From Polytrichum commune (lineage: Eukaryota; Streptophyta; Polytrichopsida; Polytrichales; Polytrichaceae): a stretch of DNA of 64,000 nt. The stretch is taken from contig OX485808.1 in assembly GCA_950295325.1 (NCBI GenBank), positions 12,092,501-12,156,500 on the forward strand, in the 5' to 3' direction. The notes below the pieces were generated by a model, which was not told where the DNA came from, did no database searches, and saw only the letters and a list, made by a program, of their open reading frames with translations. This document shows positions 36,684 to 48,435 of the stretch, piece after piece; the stretch's first letter is position 1, and each line of letters starts with the position of its first letter. The translations under genes and the position numbers were made by a program.

Positions 36684-39600
36684 ATGGACTCGATGGCAAG
36701 TCAACTCAAATTCCTGCTTTTCATGTTAATGTATCTGCTCATCAAGGGCTCTCCCGCATCAGCTGCAATGCCCCACAATGGATTATCGCCTTATCCACCA
36801 GCTGAAATGGAACTCCTCAGTGGATTGCCTACAGCTGAAATGCTCCTCAAAAGGGGAACCCTGTCTCCACCGGCATCAGTTTCGCTGGTAAAGCAGAGTT
36901 ACATAGTCCACATGGAGAAGCCGACGGCCATATTAACCCTCACCGAAATCACCACCAGGTACTCACAATTGGTGCAATCCGCGACACGGCAGACATCAGG
37001 GCGGGAACTTGATGCTGGCGAACTTGCCGACAAGGTGCATTACGTGTACACCAATGCGATGAACGGGTTTGCGGCGCACCTCACACCCGACGAGGTTTCG
37101 CACTTGAGCGAATTGCCGGAAGTTTTGGCGATTAGCCCCGACCAAACCTACAAGACGCAAACTACGTACACCTCGGAGTTTTTGGGTCTCGGCCAGCCGC
37201 ACGGGCTGTGGCATGAATCCAAGTTTGGCGACGACGCGATTGTGGGACTCATCGACACGGGCGTGTGGCCGGAGAGCCATAGCTTCAACGACGTGAACTT
37301 GGGGCCGATCCCCGAGCGGTGGAAAGGAACATGTGTCGACGCGGGTGACGATTTCAACGCGGCAACGAATTGCAACAAGAAGTTGATCGGCGCACGGTTT
37401 TACGCAAAGGGGTACCAGGCTGCGTGGGGGCCCGTTGACCCGACGGTCGAGTCGTTGTCTCCTCGGGACACACTTGGGCATGGCACGCACACGGCGTCCA
37501 CCTCTGTCGGGAGGCCGTCTGCGGGCGCGAGCTTCTACGGCCTGGCCAACGGGGTCGCGCGCGGGATGGCGCCCAACGCGCGCCTTGCGGTGTACAAGGC
37601 CTGCTGGATCTGGGGGTGCTTCAAGTCGGACCTGTTGGCAGCGTTTGACGATGCAATCGCGGACGGCGTCGACGTGATTTCACTGTCAATCTCGTTTGTA
37701 TGGGCACTCCAGTACTACTACGAACCGATTGCGATTGGGGCATACGCGGCGATGAAGAAGGGCATTTTCGTCGCGGCAGCGGCGGGGAACAATGGGCCGC
37801 ACCAATTTACAGTCGCAAATGTCGCGCCATGGTTGACGTCGGTGGGCGCGGGGACCGTTGGCCGGGCGTTCATGAACAACGTGAAGCTCGGGGACGGAAC
37901 CGTGGTCGAGGGCATGTCCCTGTCCGGGAGTGACGTTCGGGCAGGGTTCCTCCCCCTTGTGTACGCGGGCGACGCAGCCTTGGCGAACGCCACCGCCGAG
38001 GGCGCGGCAATGTGCCACCAAGACGCCTTGGACCCTGCGCTCGTGAAGGGGAAGATGGTGTTGTGTGACTGCACCACGTATGGCATCTACGGCTTGCTCA
38101 TGCAAAGCTACAGCGTCGTACGTGCTGGTGCGGTGGGGATGATTGTCGCCAACAATGCGAACTCGACAATCACACAGATCTCACCGCACGAGTTCCTCCT
38201 GCCTGCGACGCTCGTCGACACGCCCGGTGGCGAAGCCATCAAGGCGTACCTCCGGAGGTCGGCCGCGGCCACTGTGCCTAGTAGCGGCGGGGACAACAAC
38301 CCCCACCCTCACCCTGTGGCGGAGCTAGTGCCGGAGACGCGGCTCGGAGCAATGCCGGCGCCCAAGGTCGCGGCCTTCTCGGCGCAGGGACCCAACTTAA
38401 TCTCGTTGCAGATCCACAAACCGGACGTCATCGCACCGGGTGTGAACATCCTCGCGTCGTGGTCAGACCGCATCTCGCCCTCCGAGTATGGCTTCGACAG
38501 CCGCCGCACCAAGTACAACATCATCTCGGGTACCTCGATGGCAACCCCACATGTGGCCGGGATCGCCGCGTTGCTGAAATCTGCACACCCGACATGGAGC
38601 CCCTCCGCGATCCGGTCCGCACTCATGACCACGGCGACCACCGTCGACGACACCAACCAGGTCAGAGCTTTGATCACATGTTGTACCCCAAACACTCATG
38701 CAAAGGGGTGCTAAATCGAGTAACATTATTAGAGAGGGGAAGTAGTTCAGCTATATGTCCCACACCCGACTCACTTTATATAATGCCCCTTTCCCACTTG
38801 ACTCTAGCTAAGCCTAAAAGTTGTTTCTAAGAACACAGCCTTTACACCATCGACACTATCACCATTGACACTATTTAGGCATGAGCCTAGTTGCTAAATA
38901 ATGTGGGATGGTTTAAAGTGGAGGTTTTAAGCCTCAAGCAGTGAACCTCCCATTGGTACCTAGACATGAGGCAAGAATGTAGGACCTTTAAAAGTGTCCC
39001 CTCCCGCCCTTGTGATTGGTTTCTTATAGTCTTAGCTATGAGGGCACGAGGAGCTTCATTAACAAAAACCGATGGTAAGATAGGTGAGTAATAAGGCATT
39101 TGGGGATGGGACAAAAACTATCCAACATTCATTGCTTGGTAGACAAAACAATGAACAAGTGTGAAAACTACTTAATTAAAACCTACTCGACAATCTCCGG
39201 AGCAAGTTCTTGTAGGTGCATTGGGATAGTTGGATGCGTCTGCTATAACCAAGAGAGCTTTACCCGGTTTTAAGGAAAAACTTTGGTTATTTGGTAAAGT
39301 CAGGTGAGAAAGGGGCATGAACTCTATAAATTGTGGGCCCCATGATCAAAACTAGTATCTTGCAATACACAACTTGACTTGATTACATGGAACTAGTTGG
39401 AGCTTCGGGAATAAAAAGAACAGTGGGTCCCATGCGCAAACCCTATTTTAAATCCTAGTAAACGTCCCTCAAATTTTGAGAGGTGAAAAGAGGAGATCCC
39501 CAAAATTTTCACCCAACTTTCAAAATAGGCTCTAATACACAAACGAGCTCACGACCTCTTCATAGAAAGTTTTCTCAAAGAAAGATCAAACCCACGGTTT

Positions 39601-40527
39601 CGTCCCTCTTTGAGAGACTCCACAAATAACTCTTTCAGAGAAATTGAAACTCGCCCCTCTAAAAGTTGCATGTTTGAAAGGGCGAAAGGCTTTAGGAGAG
39701 GGGAGAGAGCACCTCAGCTGTACTGGTGAGAATGAGAACGCGTACGTGGGAGCCTGTTCTTGTTGATTCAATTCGCCTTTTAAGTTGGCAGTGTGGGTTT
39801 AACTTAGAGGTGTTTGTATTGATAAACATCACCATAATGTATGAACATGCTCTCATGCGCGATCATGGCTCCACCAACAACACCAACCTGCATGCAGGTC
39901 ATGCGCGATGGCTCCACCAACTACACCGCGTCGCCATACGCGTATGGCTCGGGGCACGTGCATCCGCAGCGGGTGACCGACCCCGGCCTCATCTACGATA
40001 TCGCTCCAGACGACTACTTGCAGTTCCTGTGTGCAATGCCCTACAACCAGACCCAAAAGCTCATCGTCACCGACGACGCCGCGAGTTGCCCAGCAACTGC
40101 CGTAGAAGAACCGGCCCGGCCCGAGGATCTCAACTACCCGTCGTTCTCGGCTGTGTTCACCAAGCTAGATGCAGATGCCGCGGGGGGCAGCGGCAGCTGG
40201 ATGACAACGTACTTCACACGGACGTTGACGAATGCCGGCCCCCCCAACAGCACGTACAGGGCCGTCCTCGAGGACATGTCGGCCACAACAGCAGCCGTCG
40301 TCACGGTCACCCCAGACATCCTTGTGTTCCCCGAGCGCGGCTCCACTCAAAGTTTCACGCTCAAGGTGCACGTGCCAGTCGATCCGATGCCGCGCGTGAA
40401 CTCGACCTCGCACAGCTGGGGGTTCATGTCGTGGACTGACGACACCCACGTCGTGCGAAGCCCGATTGGCATTGTGAAGCTGAATTTCGATCCCAGGGAT
40501 TTTGATGATTTCGGAGGAATCGCTTAG
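36684..40527 (+). CDS. subtilisin-like serine protease (S8A subtilase), secreted
   Basis: Two exons, 36684-38660 and 39898-40527, join in frame at GT-AG sites to give 868 residues. The order is signal peptide (about 1-28), inhibitor I9 prodomain (about 72-157, SYIVHMEK to YTSEFLGL), peptidase S8 domain, a protease-associated insert (about 410-520) and a C-terminal Fn3-like domain. The catalytic triad is visible: Asp191 in GLIDTGVWPES, His266 in GHGTHTAS and Ser618 in SGTSMATPHVAG; the oxyanion Asn369 is in AAAGNNGP. Exon 2 opens with VMRDGS and then GSGHVHPQRVTDPGLIYDI, conserved in the family. Plant subtilases process or degrade proteins in the apoplast. Length (868) is a little above the usual 750-800, owing to an extended N-terminus. 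The FSSRGP motif reads FSAQGP. Base composition is GC-rich, unlike its neighbours. Substrate is unknown. Confidence 0.93.
38661..39897 (+). other. subtilase intron (1237 nt)
   Basis: Bounded by CAG|GTCAGA and ATGCAG|GTC, in phase 0. It is AT-richer than both exons. A 22-25 bp direct duplication (CATGCGCGAT, then GGCTCCACCAAC) lies at 39854-39878 and 39900-39921, spanning the acceptor. Confidence 0.7.
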
Positions 40528-40751
40528 TTCACATTGTTCCATGTGGTTAGTGGGGGATGCCCTTACTAACTCTGCATCATGTCAAATATCATATGTACAT
40601 GTTGTAAATGCACTGGTGTAGGAGAGATTCCATTTTTTATGTCATTTATTCTAAGTACCAGGTGCGGGTCTCTTACCAAGTGACCCCAGAGGCATACATA
40701 TATTTGAAAGTAGTTGTTTGTACTTGGAGTTGTTGCAATGCATTGCATTGC

Positions 40752-40757
40752 AATAAA
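40752..40757 (+). terminator. candidate polyadenylation signal of the subtilase
   Basis: AATAAA lies 224 nt past the subtilase stop codon, in an AT- and GT-rich stretch. Plant poly(A) signals are loose, so this is only a candidate. Confidence 0.35.
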
Positions 40758-42794
40758 TTATAGGATTGTTTCAGTTGTTGTAGTAGAACTGTAGAATTGG
40801 ACGAAGAAATGTATTGTTTTGTGAGGAAGGGTAATATATATATGTATATTTTTCTGGTTGTTTGAACGCTATTTGGCTATTTTTTTCAACATCTGGATGC
40901 TCCGCACCTTCAGGCATTTGTGTCCAAATAAATGGACGGTCCAGTCAATGGGGAGAAATTTGCGAACAACTTGTATCATTGATTTTAGCTCAAGAGCCCT
41001 TTTGGTTGTAGGTTTTTTTGTAGAAAATAATTGAAATGCTTGAAAATCCACCCCTTGAAGAACCAAACTTGGGTGAAACAAAAATGCAGATTATTAGCCA
41101 GAAAATTAAAATCTATAACGTGGTATAAAATGTAACAAACTATCATGCTTAAAAGAAAATCCTCTAATCATTCACCCAATAAACTCTAATAAGAAATTAA
41201 TAGTGTGCACAGTTTTCAGTGGGTATATCACAAACTACCGGAGGTACAAATATCATGTAAAATTATTATATCATAAAATTTCATCATAATTTCTTATTGA
41301 TTTGCGATCATTGCTGTAGTTTCACATTTCATTAACGTTATATCACATTAAAACTATTAATTTGTTTTAAGATGGATACAATACAAACCACTATACATAA
41401 TTAAACATCATAAGCACAATATACACTACTTCTTAGAAATATAGGATGTACTTGACTCCTCTACACTTAAATGTTGAACTCTAAGTGCCAGCCTATGGAT
41501 ATAAAAACAATAGTGTGGATGGAATTAATTACATACCAACGTTAAATCTTTCTCCAAATTGTGAAAATTTGAGTGGATGAACAGTGAAAACCATGACATA
41601 TGTCCACTACCGTAACATTACATGTACAAAATTGACCTTCCTACTAGAACTTGGATGCCTGCAACTGCTAATAACAATTTACTAGTAGATATAAACTTAA
41701 TATAAAGTAAAGGGCTAATGAGTGCTTTATGCAGGAACAATCATTCTACCCATGAAACTCAAGTCTTCTAAAAAAAGGTGGACTTCCAATTGGTGCCAAC
41801 TTGGGGGTTGCTTGAGGAATGATGTGGCAACCACAATGTGGTCTATAGGGATACTAAGGGTCAAAGCTATGACATAGTGCATCAAAAGTTGATGTGCCTC
41901 GCTTCTCCTTGCCAGGTGCAAGAACTTTACACCCAACCTACCTTCGGCTCCTATTATTCATAGTTGTTACTCAAAGGTAAATGTGCTTAATTCAATTACT
42001 TATCTTAATAGGCACCTATATCGGGTGGCATTTGGGTAGGTGTGGATCTATAAACGAACACCAAAAAGACATGTGTTTAATAAAAGCCTAGACTACATGC
42101 ATGACATTTGTTGACTATCATAGGCTCAATTGGGGGGCGTTCACTAGGTCGTTTATGGCTTTGGCACTTTTGATGTTGAAATATTAGATCAACAACATGA
42201 GAGATCGTAATATCTCATAGATTGTTGCTAGAATCTCATAGCACATAGAGGATCTAAGAAAATCTAAGTTAAGGATCATGACATAATGTGTTATGCAATA
42301 TGCAAACTTTGAAATATCTCTCTCTCTTTATATATATATATATATACTCAACATGCAGCCCACATTAAACCTTCACAAATCAATTTATTAGATTGAGGTA
42401 AAGCATTCAATATGGTCCACATCATCTTTAAAGTTGGTTCAAGTGGTAGCAACTGTAGATTTTTTGAACTTAATCAATTTGTCCAATCCCTAAGTGTAAG
42501 GGCGGTTTATACTAGGATCAAAGACCAAAGATATTTCAAAATTGATCAATCCTATTGGTCAAGAGCAAAGATTTGGCCCCAAGGGTTCCAGTCCACTCTA
42601 GGGTCCAAGTTTTAGTTCCAGGGTATGAAATGATGTGACACCATTGTGGCATCACTATTCCTCTAGATTTCAGCAACCTCACTAAAGAAAATACTCATAG
42701 TTTGAGAAACCAATCTGAAAATTGAAAGTAAGGTTCACTTAAGAGGTGTTTTTGAACCTCAAGTTTCTTGATCCCATAGTGTGATATAAACCAC
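40758..42794. other. intergenic DNA, no gene seen
   Basis: AT-rich sequence with a short TA microsatellite at about 42331-42346. An inverted copy of the dispersed repeat of 8110-8200 is at 41990-42075 (AGGCACCTATAT, TTAATAGG and AACGAACACC in reverse order). Nothing coding is recognised. Confidence 0.4.
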
Positions 42795-42927
42795 CCTAAC
42801 TATATCAAATATTGTGTTTAGTGTCATATGGTATTTTATGTCACTCAAGTAACTTTTCTAATGATACTTATTATGAATACAAGTATTGTCAAGATTCCCA
42901 ACTTACATTTTTGTATTGAAATACTTC

Positions 42928-43442
42928 AGACCTTAGACAGCTAACTAAGTGGGCAACTATTTAGCTGGCTAAAAGCTTTGACTAGCTAAAGCTATATAGG
43001 AATTCAATGCCTCAAAAGAATAGCTAGCTAAAACTAGGTGCCATAATCCGGGCAAGGAAAGTTAGCTTGCTGAAGTTAGCTGATAACTAGCTGGAATTTG
43101 AATGGGATCTCCTTGGAATGAATGATGTCATTGCACCCAAACGGTCATCTCTCAAACCCGGACTCGTTGAAGCGGTGATGTTTTTGAACTTGAACATGAG
43201 CTTGATTCTTAACAATCCAGCAAATGTTGCGGAATCTCTTAATATTTGAAACACCTTGATTCCATCTCATCCTGAATTGCCAGATGACATTGATGATTCT
43301 GATGGTAATCAAAATGAAGAAGATGATGATAATAATGACGATGAGTCGAAAGTGAGGAAGCCAACAATACATGCAAATTTTAAGCCATTCAATTTCCTTG
43401 TGCAACAACATGAAAATATGGAGCCAACCAAGAGCAATACAA

Positions 43443-43477
<35 letters not shown>

Positions 43478-43698
43478 GTTTCGTTTGAATGGATTTCTCT
43501 CTCGTTAGAATGAATACACATGTCACATAATTTTTTAGCTAAGTGAAGCTGAGTGAAAATGAGAGTTCCGGAAAAGTTAGCTAGCTAAAGCTAAGTAAGA
43601 ATTCTAGGTTCGATGAACCTAGCTAGCTAAAGCTAAGTGACAAATAAAGGCCCGGACAATTTAGCTAGGTGATGCTAGTTGGCCATCTATCCAAGGTA
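42928..43698. mobile_element. non-autonomous DNA transposon, likely MULE-type (771 bp)
   Basis: The direct repeat TGAAATACTT occurs at 42918-42927 and 43699-43708 and fits a 9-10 bp target duplication. The ends are imperfect inverted repeats: ACCTTAGACAG at the left and, in reverse complement, ACCTTGGATAG at the right. Many copies of AGCTAGCTAAAGCTA are inverted toward both ends (about 42960-43060 and 43575-43680). The centre carries a short acidic frame (DDIDDSDGNQNEEDDDNN at about 43275-43340) that does not resemble a transposase. A TA microsatellite lies at 43443-43473. Confidence 0.6.
43443..43473. repeat. TA microsatellite
   Basis: About 15 uninterrupted TA units inside the candidate transposon. 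Confidence 0.9.
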
Positions 43699-44164
43699 TG
43701 AAATACTTACAAAACTTGGTATATTGCGTATCCTAACATTTCTGTACTAAAACATTGTCAAAAAATTATTGAAATTTGGATAAAAAATAACATAGTAAGT
43801 GACAATAGTTGCAACATTGTCATCTACAATAACCAAAAAAATTACAAGGCGGAATGACAAATAATGTTAGGTTTACAGGTAGTGTTGGTGACACTAGAGG
43901 ATGGCTTACAATGAGTGTTGAGCAAGACAAATAGAAGACGTGGTGACACCAAGTTCACTATGTAGTGTACACATTATCATGACGTAGTTCCTTAAGACTT
44001 AAGTTAACTTACCGCCAGACTCAATTGGAGCGCAGACACAGCTGCAGACTGGTAAATTATACAGACTCACCAAAGTCAATGGTGGCCTTTGTCTGCACAA
44101 TCTAAGTTACAGTAAAGTACAGACTCACCCACCTCACTTATGTGCAGACGAATATACTGATAAT

Positions 44165-46125
44165 GTCTCCCACCACTTTGACGACCACAGCAGCAGGTTA
44201 TAAGACCTTGGGATTCAGTTGCTCATTCCATTTCAATTCCAACCCCATCTCTCACCTCGTCTTCAGCTTTGAAGTTCACGTAGTTCGTCCTAGAGTAGCT
44301 GCGCTGTAGCCAGCCTGATGAACTCTTCAAGGGGGTCTACACTTTGAGAGCATGTCAGGCTCATGACCTTGTCGTTGCTGCTGCAGGTCTCCTCTTAGAA
44401 TGACTTTGGCTTCTGCGCTACTTTGTGAGAAACAGCAGGAAAACTAGTCATGTGGCCTTTCCAATTTAGTTCGATGGTCTTTTAGTCCAGTTAACACATC
44501 ACAAGTAGTACAAGACGTGTGTGTTGATGCATGTGGTACATGAAGACCCTGTGCACACATAAGATCGATCGTGTCTCCCTCCACTCTGACCACAGCAAGT
44601 TATGACGCCTTGGGATGGAGTACTTGTCCGTTCCATTTCATTTCCACCCCATCCCTCACCTCATCTTAAGCTTAGAAGTTCGTGTAGTTCCTTGCAGCTG
44701 GGTAGCTGTTATCCTGCTGATTTCTTTAAGAGGGTACTAGTCAACATTGAGAGCTGCACAGGCTCAGCTTGTTGTTTCTGCATGTCTCTTCTAGTATACG
44801 CTTGATTTATTGCTTTGTGAGAAACAGGAGAAAAATTTCATGTGACCTTTTCTAGCTGGTTAGATGTTCTTTGGTCCAGTTAACGCATCAGGATTCAGAA
44901 GTACTACAAGGTGCTTTTGTTGATGCGGTACATGACGACCCTGTCCAAACATAAGAGTATGTCTCCCTCCACTCTGACCACAGCAAGTTATAAGGCCTTG
45001 GAATCGAGTTGTTGTTCCATTTTATTCCAACCCCATACCTCATCAACTGCCCTCACCTCATCCTAAACTTTAAAAAGTTTGTGTAGTTCCTTGCAGGGTA
45101 GTTGCTAGACTGATGATTTGTTTAAGGGGTACTAGTCAACATCGAGAGTACAGGCTCAGCTTGTTGCTGCAGGTCTCCTCTAGTATAAGCTTGACTTAAT
45201 TACTTCCTGAGAAACAGCAGAAAGTCATACAGTGGCCTTTTCTAGCTATTTCGATGTTTCTTTAGTCCAGTTAATGGATCAGAAGTAGTTTAAGACGTTT
45301 TCGTTGATGCGGTACATGAAGACCCTGTGCTGTCAAATGATCATGTCTCCCACTACTCTGACCACAGCAAGTTATAAGGCCTAGGGATCGAGTTGTCCAT
45401 TTCATTTCGTTTCATTTCGTTTCCAAGCCCATCGCTCAGCTCATCTTAAGGTTAGAAGTTCATGTAGTTCCTTGAAAAATAGTTGCTAGCCTGAGACATT
45501 GTGAGCACAGGCCCAGCTTGTATCCTGCGTGTGTGTTTGTGTTTCTGTGTCTGTGTGTTTTGTTTTTCTTTTTTCTTTCCTTCCGAGACATATGACACAC
45601 ATTTATTCCAGCACAGGCTCAGTTATTGTTGCTGCAGGGCTCGACTCTTTTCTTATATTAGCTTGTCTTACGTATAATCATGTTTCCCTCCACTCTGACC
45701 ACAGCGAGTTATAAGGCCTTCGGATCGAGTTGTCCATTCCATTTCATTTCCAACCCCATCCCTCACATCATCTTAAGCTTAGAAGTTCGTGTAGTTCCTT
45801 GCAGGGTTATAGCTGCTAGTCTGATCATTTTTTCAAGGGGGTAATAGACATTGAGAGCAAACTTAAGGCTCAGCTTGTTTGTGTATGTGTGTGTGTGTGT
45901 GTGTGGCTTTTTTTCCCTTTTAAAAAAAATTATTTTCAAAATTTTCCAGCACAGGCTCAGCTTGTTGCTGCTGCAGGTCTCAACTCTCTTCTTATATAAG
46001 CTTGACTTATTTACTTTGTGAGAAACAGCAGAGAAAATAGTCATGTGGTATTTTCTAGCTAGTTCGATGTGGATCTTTAGTGCAGTTAACACATAAGGAA
46101 TAGACCTGCAAGACCCGTGTGTTAA
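44165..46125. repeat. five-copy tandem array, unit about 340-408 bp
   Basis: Each copy opens with GTCTCCCTCCACTCTGACCA followed by CAGCAAGTTATAAGGCCTTG. Anchors are at 44165, 44573, 44961, 45345 and 45682, so the periods are 408, 388, 384 and 337 bp. Every copy continues through AGTTCGTGTAGTTCCTTGCAG, CAGGCTCAGCTTGTTGCTGC and TGTGAGAAACAGCAG. Copies 4 and 5 have GT-rich microsatellite insertions at about 45523-45560 and 45882-45904. Divergence is moderate. No copy has a conserved long open frame, so it looks like local non-coding satellite. Confidence 0.85.
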
Positions 46126-47881
46126 CAGTTGCGAGTTCCTTTTCCCAGGTTGAACCAGGATTGACTGGATCAGTTTCTGTATACCAGCCTCCTCCTGGTT
46201 GAACATTGTGGCGTGCTCATTAAAGGCCGCTCAAATGTACGTGAACCCATCACAGGTTTACGGAGCTAAGATCAACATGGACCTGCAGTGTAGATGGCAA
46301 GGTTGCAGACCCTGGGTGGCAACTATCCCCAAGTTTAGAACAGTTGCTTCTAAATTACTTGTAATGATTTTCTGATGATTTGTAAATTTCACCAGGCCGA
46401 GGATGGAGCATGGTTGGAAAGAGCGCATTCAGAGGAAGACAATAATACCATTTGTGCCTGATATAGAAAAGGTTCGCGATTTCAAATGTTATTCTTAGAA
46501 TTAATTAATTAGAAGCGATTACTATTTTTCCTAAAGCAGGGTCACCATCCAGAACCCCTAGTATTTGGTTTCGCTTCTAAAAAAATTTTCAATTAAAAAA
46601 AAGTCTTAGCAGCTCCAGGGTCATGTTGTGCAGACGCTCATGATCCCTGCATCGTCCTCATTTTCAATCCTTGACAGGTTATGAAGATATCATGTGTCCA
46701 GAATCTCGTTCCCATTAATCTCATCCTCTAACATGCAGCAGCTTGTTTTACATATCCCCTTTGAGCGCATACTAAAAATTTAGATTCTTTTGACCTACTG
46801 GAGCTTGACATGTTGTGATCGAAGCTGCATGCTGGAGTTGACTAGAAGTTGCTTATAATTGGTTCTGTTGTAATGTGTAAAGGCTCCATTGGAATGGGAC
46901 TGGCTTCTGTAACTTTGTTATATTGTTGCCTTCTTAGTCCCATTCACATGGAGCCTCTACACTTTACATCTGTTCTGAATCGTGCCAAGCCATCATGTGC
47001 GCCTCTATAATTTAATCCACATTCCAGACAAGGCGATCTCGGGTGGCCTCGAAACCTACTGCAACTTTAATATATCCTACTCTTGGATATATCTTCAGAG
47101 AAAGACTTAACCTGAGTCCCTTGGGCAGGGATTATTGAATGGAGTTACTTGCGGGAGTTAATTGCGCATTGCAGGTGCATCGGATTACAACTGGGTCCGA
47201 AATCTTGCTCTGTCCGGATCCCTCCTTATAAGCCTGATCTCCTTCCTAGTGTTCCCTGACTTGCCCAAAGCACCACGAGGTAGTCCTCTTATATGAAGCA
47301 AGTGGGATATCAATGTATGTGCCAGGCTGTATTTGAAACGATACAAGTCACTTTATAAAGTGCAGAGTGGAAATCGAGGGAACAGAAGTAGGTAACAAAA
47401 TTGATACATACATTGAATTTTGCAATTATACAAATTTGAACATTTTATACATGTGTCACAATACTCAGAGGAAAAGCACTTTAAATCCATAAAGTATATG
47501 CAAGTTTTACTTCGTGCGGACCATGATCTTTACACTTCAGTACTAATATTCTATAGCATTCGGTTGCGAGGCATGATTACTTGACTTGCGCACACCATAG
47601 AAAAACGCTATGCGCCCAGGCTGCACTGGAGGATCAATAAGACCTGATCCACAAGCGCAAATCATGCCGGATCGATGCCTGCATGTATGCTTGCAGATAC
47701 TGAAATTATTACTTAATGTACCTCATCCACTTCCCATTGCAGAGATACACGAAACGGCCGAAATTCCTTGAATTATATATCTGCGCGCGGATCTCCACTG
47801 CCCAAGTTATTCCATATTGAGCGCAACTCGTTTGATTTTCTGTCACCCACCCAGTGATATCATGGGTCAGCCCTGCGTGCG
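46126..47881. other. intergenic DNA with a hairpin and an unassigned minus-strand frame
   Basis: A hairpin lies at 46868-46972. The minus-strand frame 47709-47996 reads WVTENQTSCAQYGITW and YLCNGKWMRYIK near its end, which looks less random than other frames here, but I cannot assign it. It enters the tandem repeat on its upstream side. Confidence 0.35.
46868..46972. ncRNA. microRNA-precursor-like hairpin (unproven)
   Basis: TGTAAAGGCTCCATTGGAAT and on (46876-46901) pairs with 46936-46961 (AGTCCCATTCACATGGAGCC in the right arm), with three mismatches over 26 bp. Weaker pairing extends about 10 bp further out, and the loop is 34 nt. Size and pairing fit a plant pre-miRNA, but no known microRNA is recognised and a short fold-back element explains it equally well. 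Confidence 0.35.
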
Positions 47882-48418
47882 TCGAAACCTCAACCAGATT
47901 AACTGTTTCCAAAAGAACCACCGAGGACACAAATCCAAAGATCTTTGTGTGAATACAATGATGACTCCATTCATCGACGATTCGAAACCTCAACAAAATC
48001 TTCCCAAAGAGGACCTAAAGTGCCCACGATGGATTAAAACTCAAAGACTTTTGTGTGAATGATCCAATGATGGCCCCATCGAAACCCAACGTAATCTTCG
48101 CAAAGAACCCATGACGAAAACCTAGAAAAGTAATTGTGAATCATGCAATGATATTGATCCATCGAAACCTGAACAGAATCTTCTCAGAAATCCCATGACG
48201 ACTTCAGCCCAGTGAATGAATTGTGTGCGAGTGCAACGATGCGTGACCGGATGGAGACCTGAACGAAATCCTCCCAAAGAGCCCATGACGAATTAACTCC
48301 GCATATTTTGTGTGAATGCAACTCTAACCTTATCGAAACGTAAACAGAATCATCCCAGAAAACCCACGACAACATGAAGCCCACAGAATTTTGTGTAAAT
48401 CCAATGATGATAACCCTA
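47882..48418. repeat. six-copy tandem repeat, unit 81-100 bp
   Basis: The anchor TCGAAACCT (or a close variant) is at 47882, 47982, 48079, 48162, 48252 and 48333. Each unit carries AATCTTCCCAAAGA, CCCATGACGA and TTTTGTGTGAATGCAATGATG variants. On the minus strand most units can be read as a diverged peptide like LWEDFVQVS, although no single frame runs through all units. The array lies just 3' of the small acidic-protein gene. Confidence 0.8.
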
Positions 48419-48435
48419 CCCTCCGGCGTCGGATT

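Larger units (their letters stand above)
42795..43990. repeat. dispersed repeat, copy B, interrupted by an insertion
   Basis: The flanks 42795-42927 and 43699-43990 together match 14205-14610 in order. The 771 bp between them is absent from copy A and is bounded by a 10 bp direct repeat. See the separate mobile element entry. Confidence 0.6.

Noticed and set aside
36996-38695. Long minus-strand and shifted frames inside the subtilase
   Set aside because: They are shadows caused by the GC-rich codon use of the real plus-strand gene.
43256-43513. Acidic frame inside the candidate transposon
   Set aside because: Short, low complexity and partly microsatellite-encoded; it does not resemble a transposase.
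46400-46480. Possible exon after a CACCAG acceptor
   Set aside because: Only about 20 codons before a stop and no recognisable partner exon.
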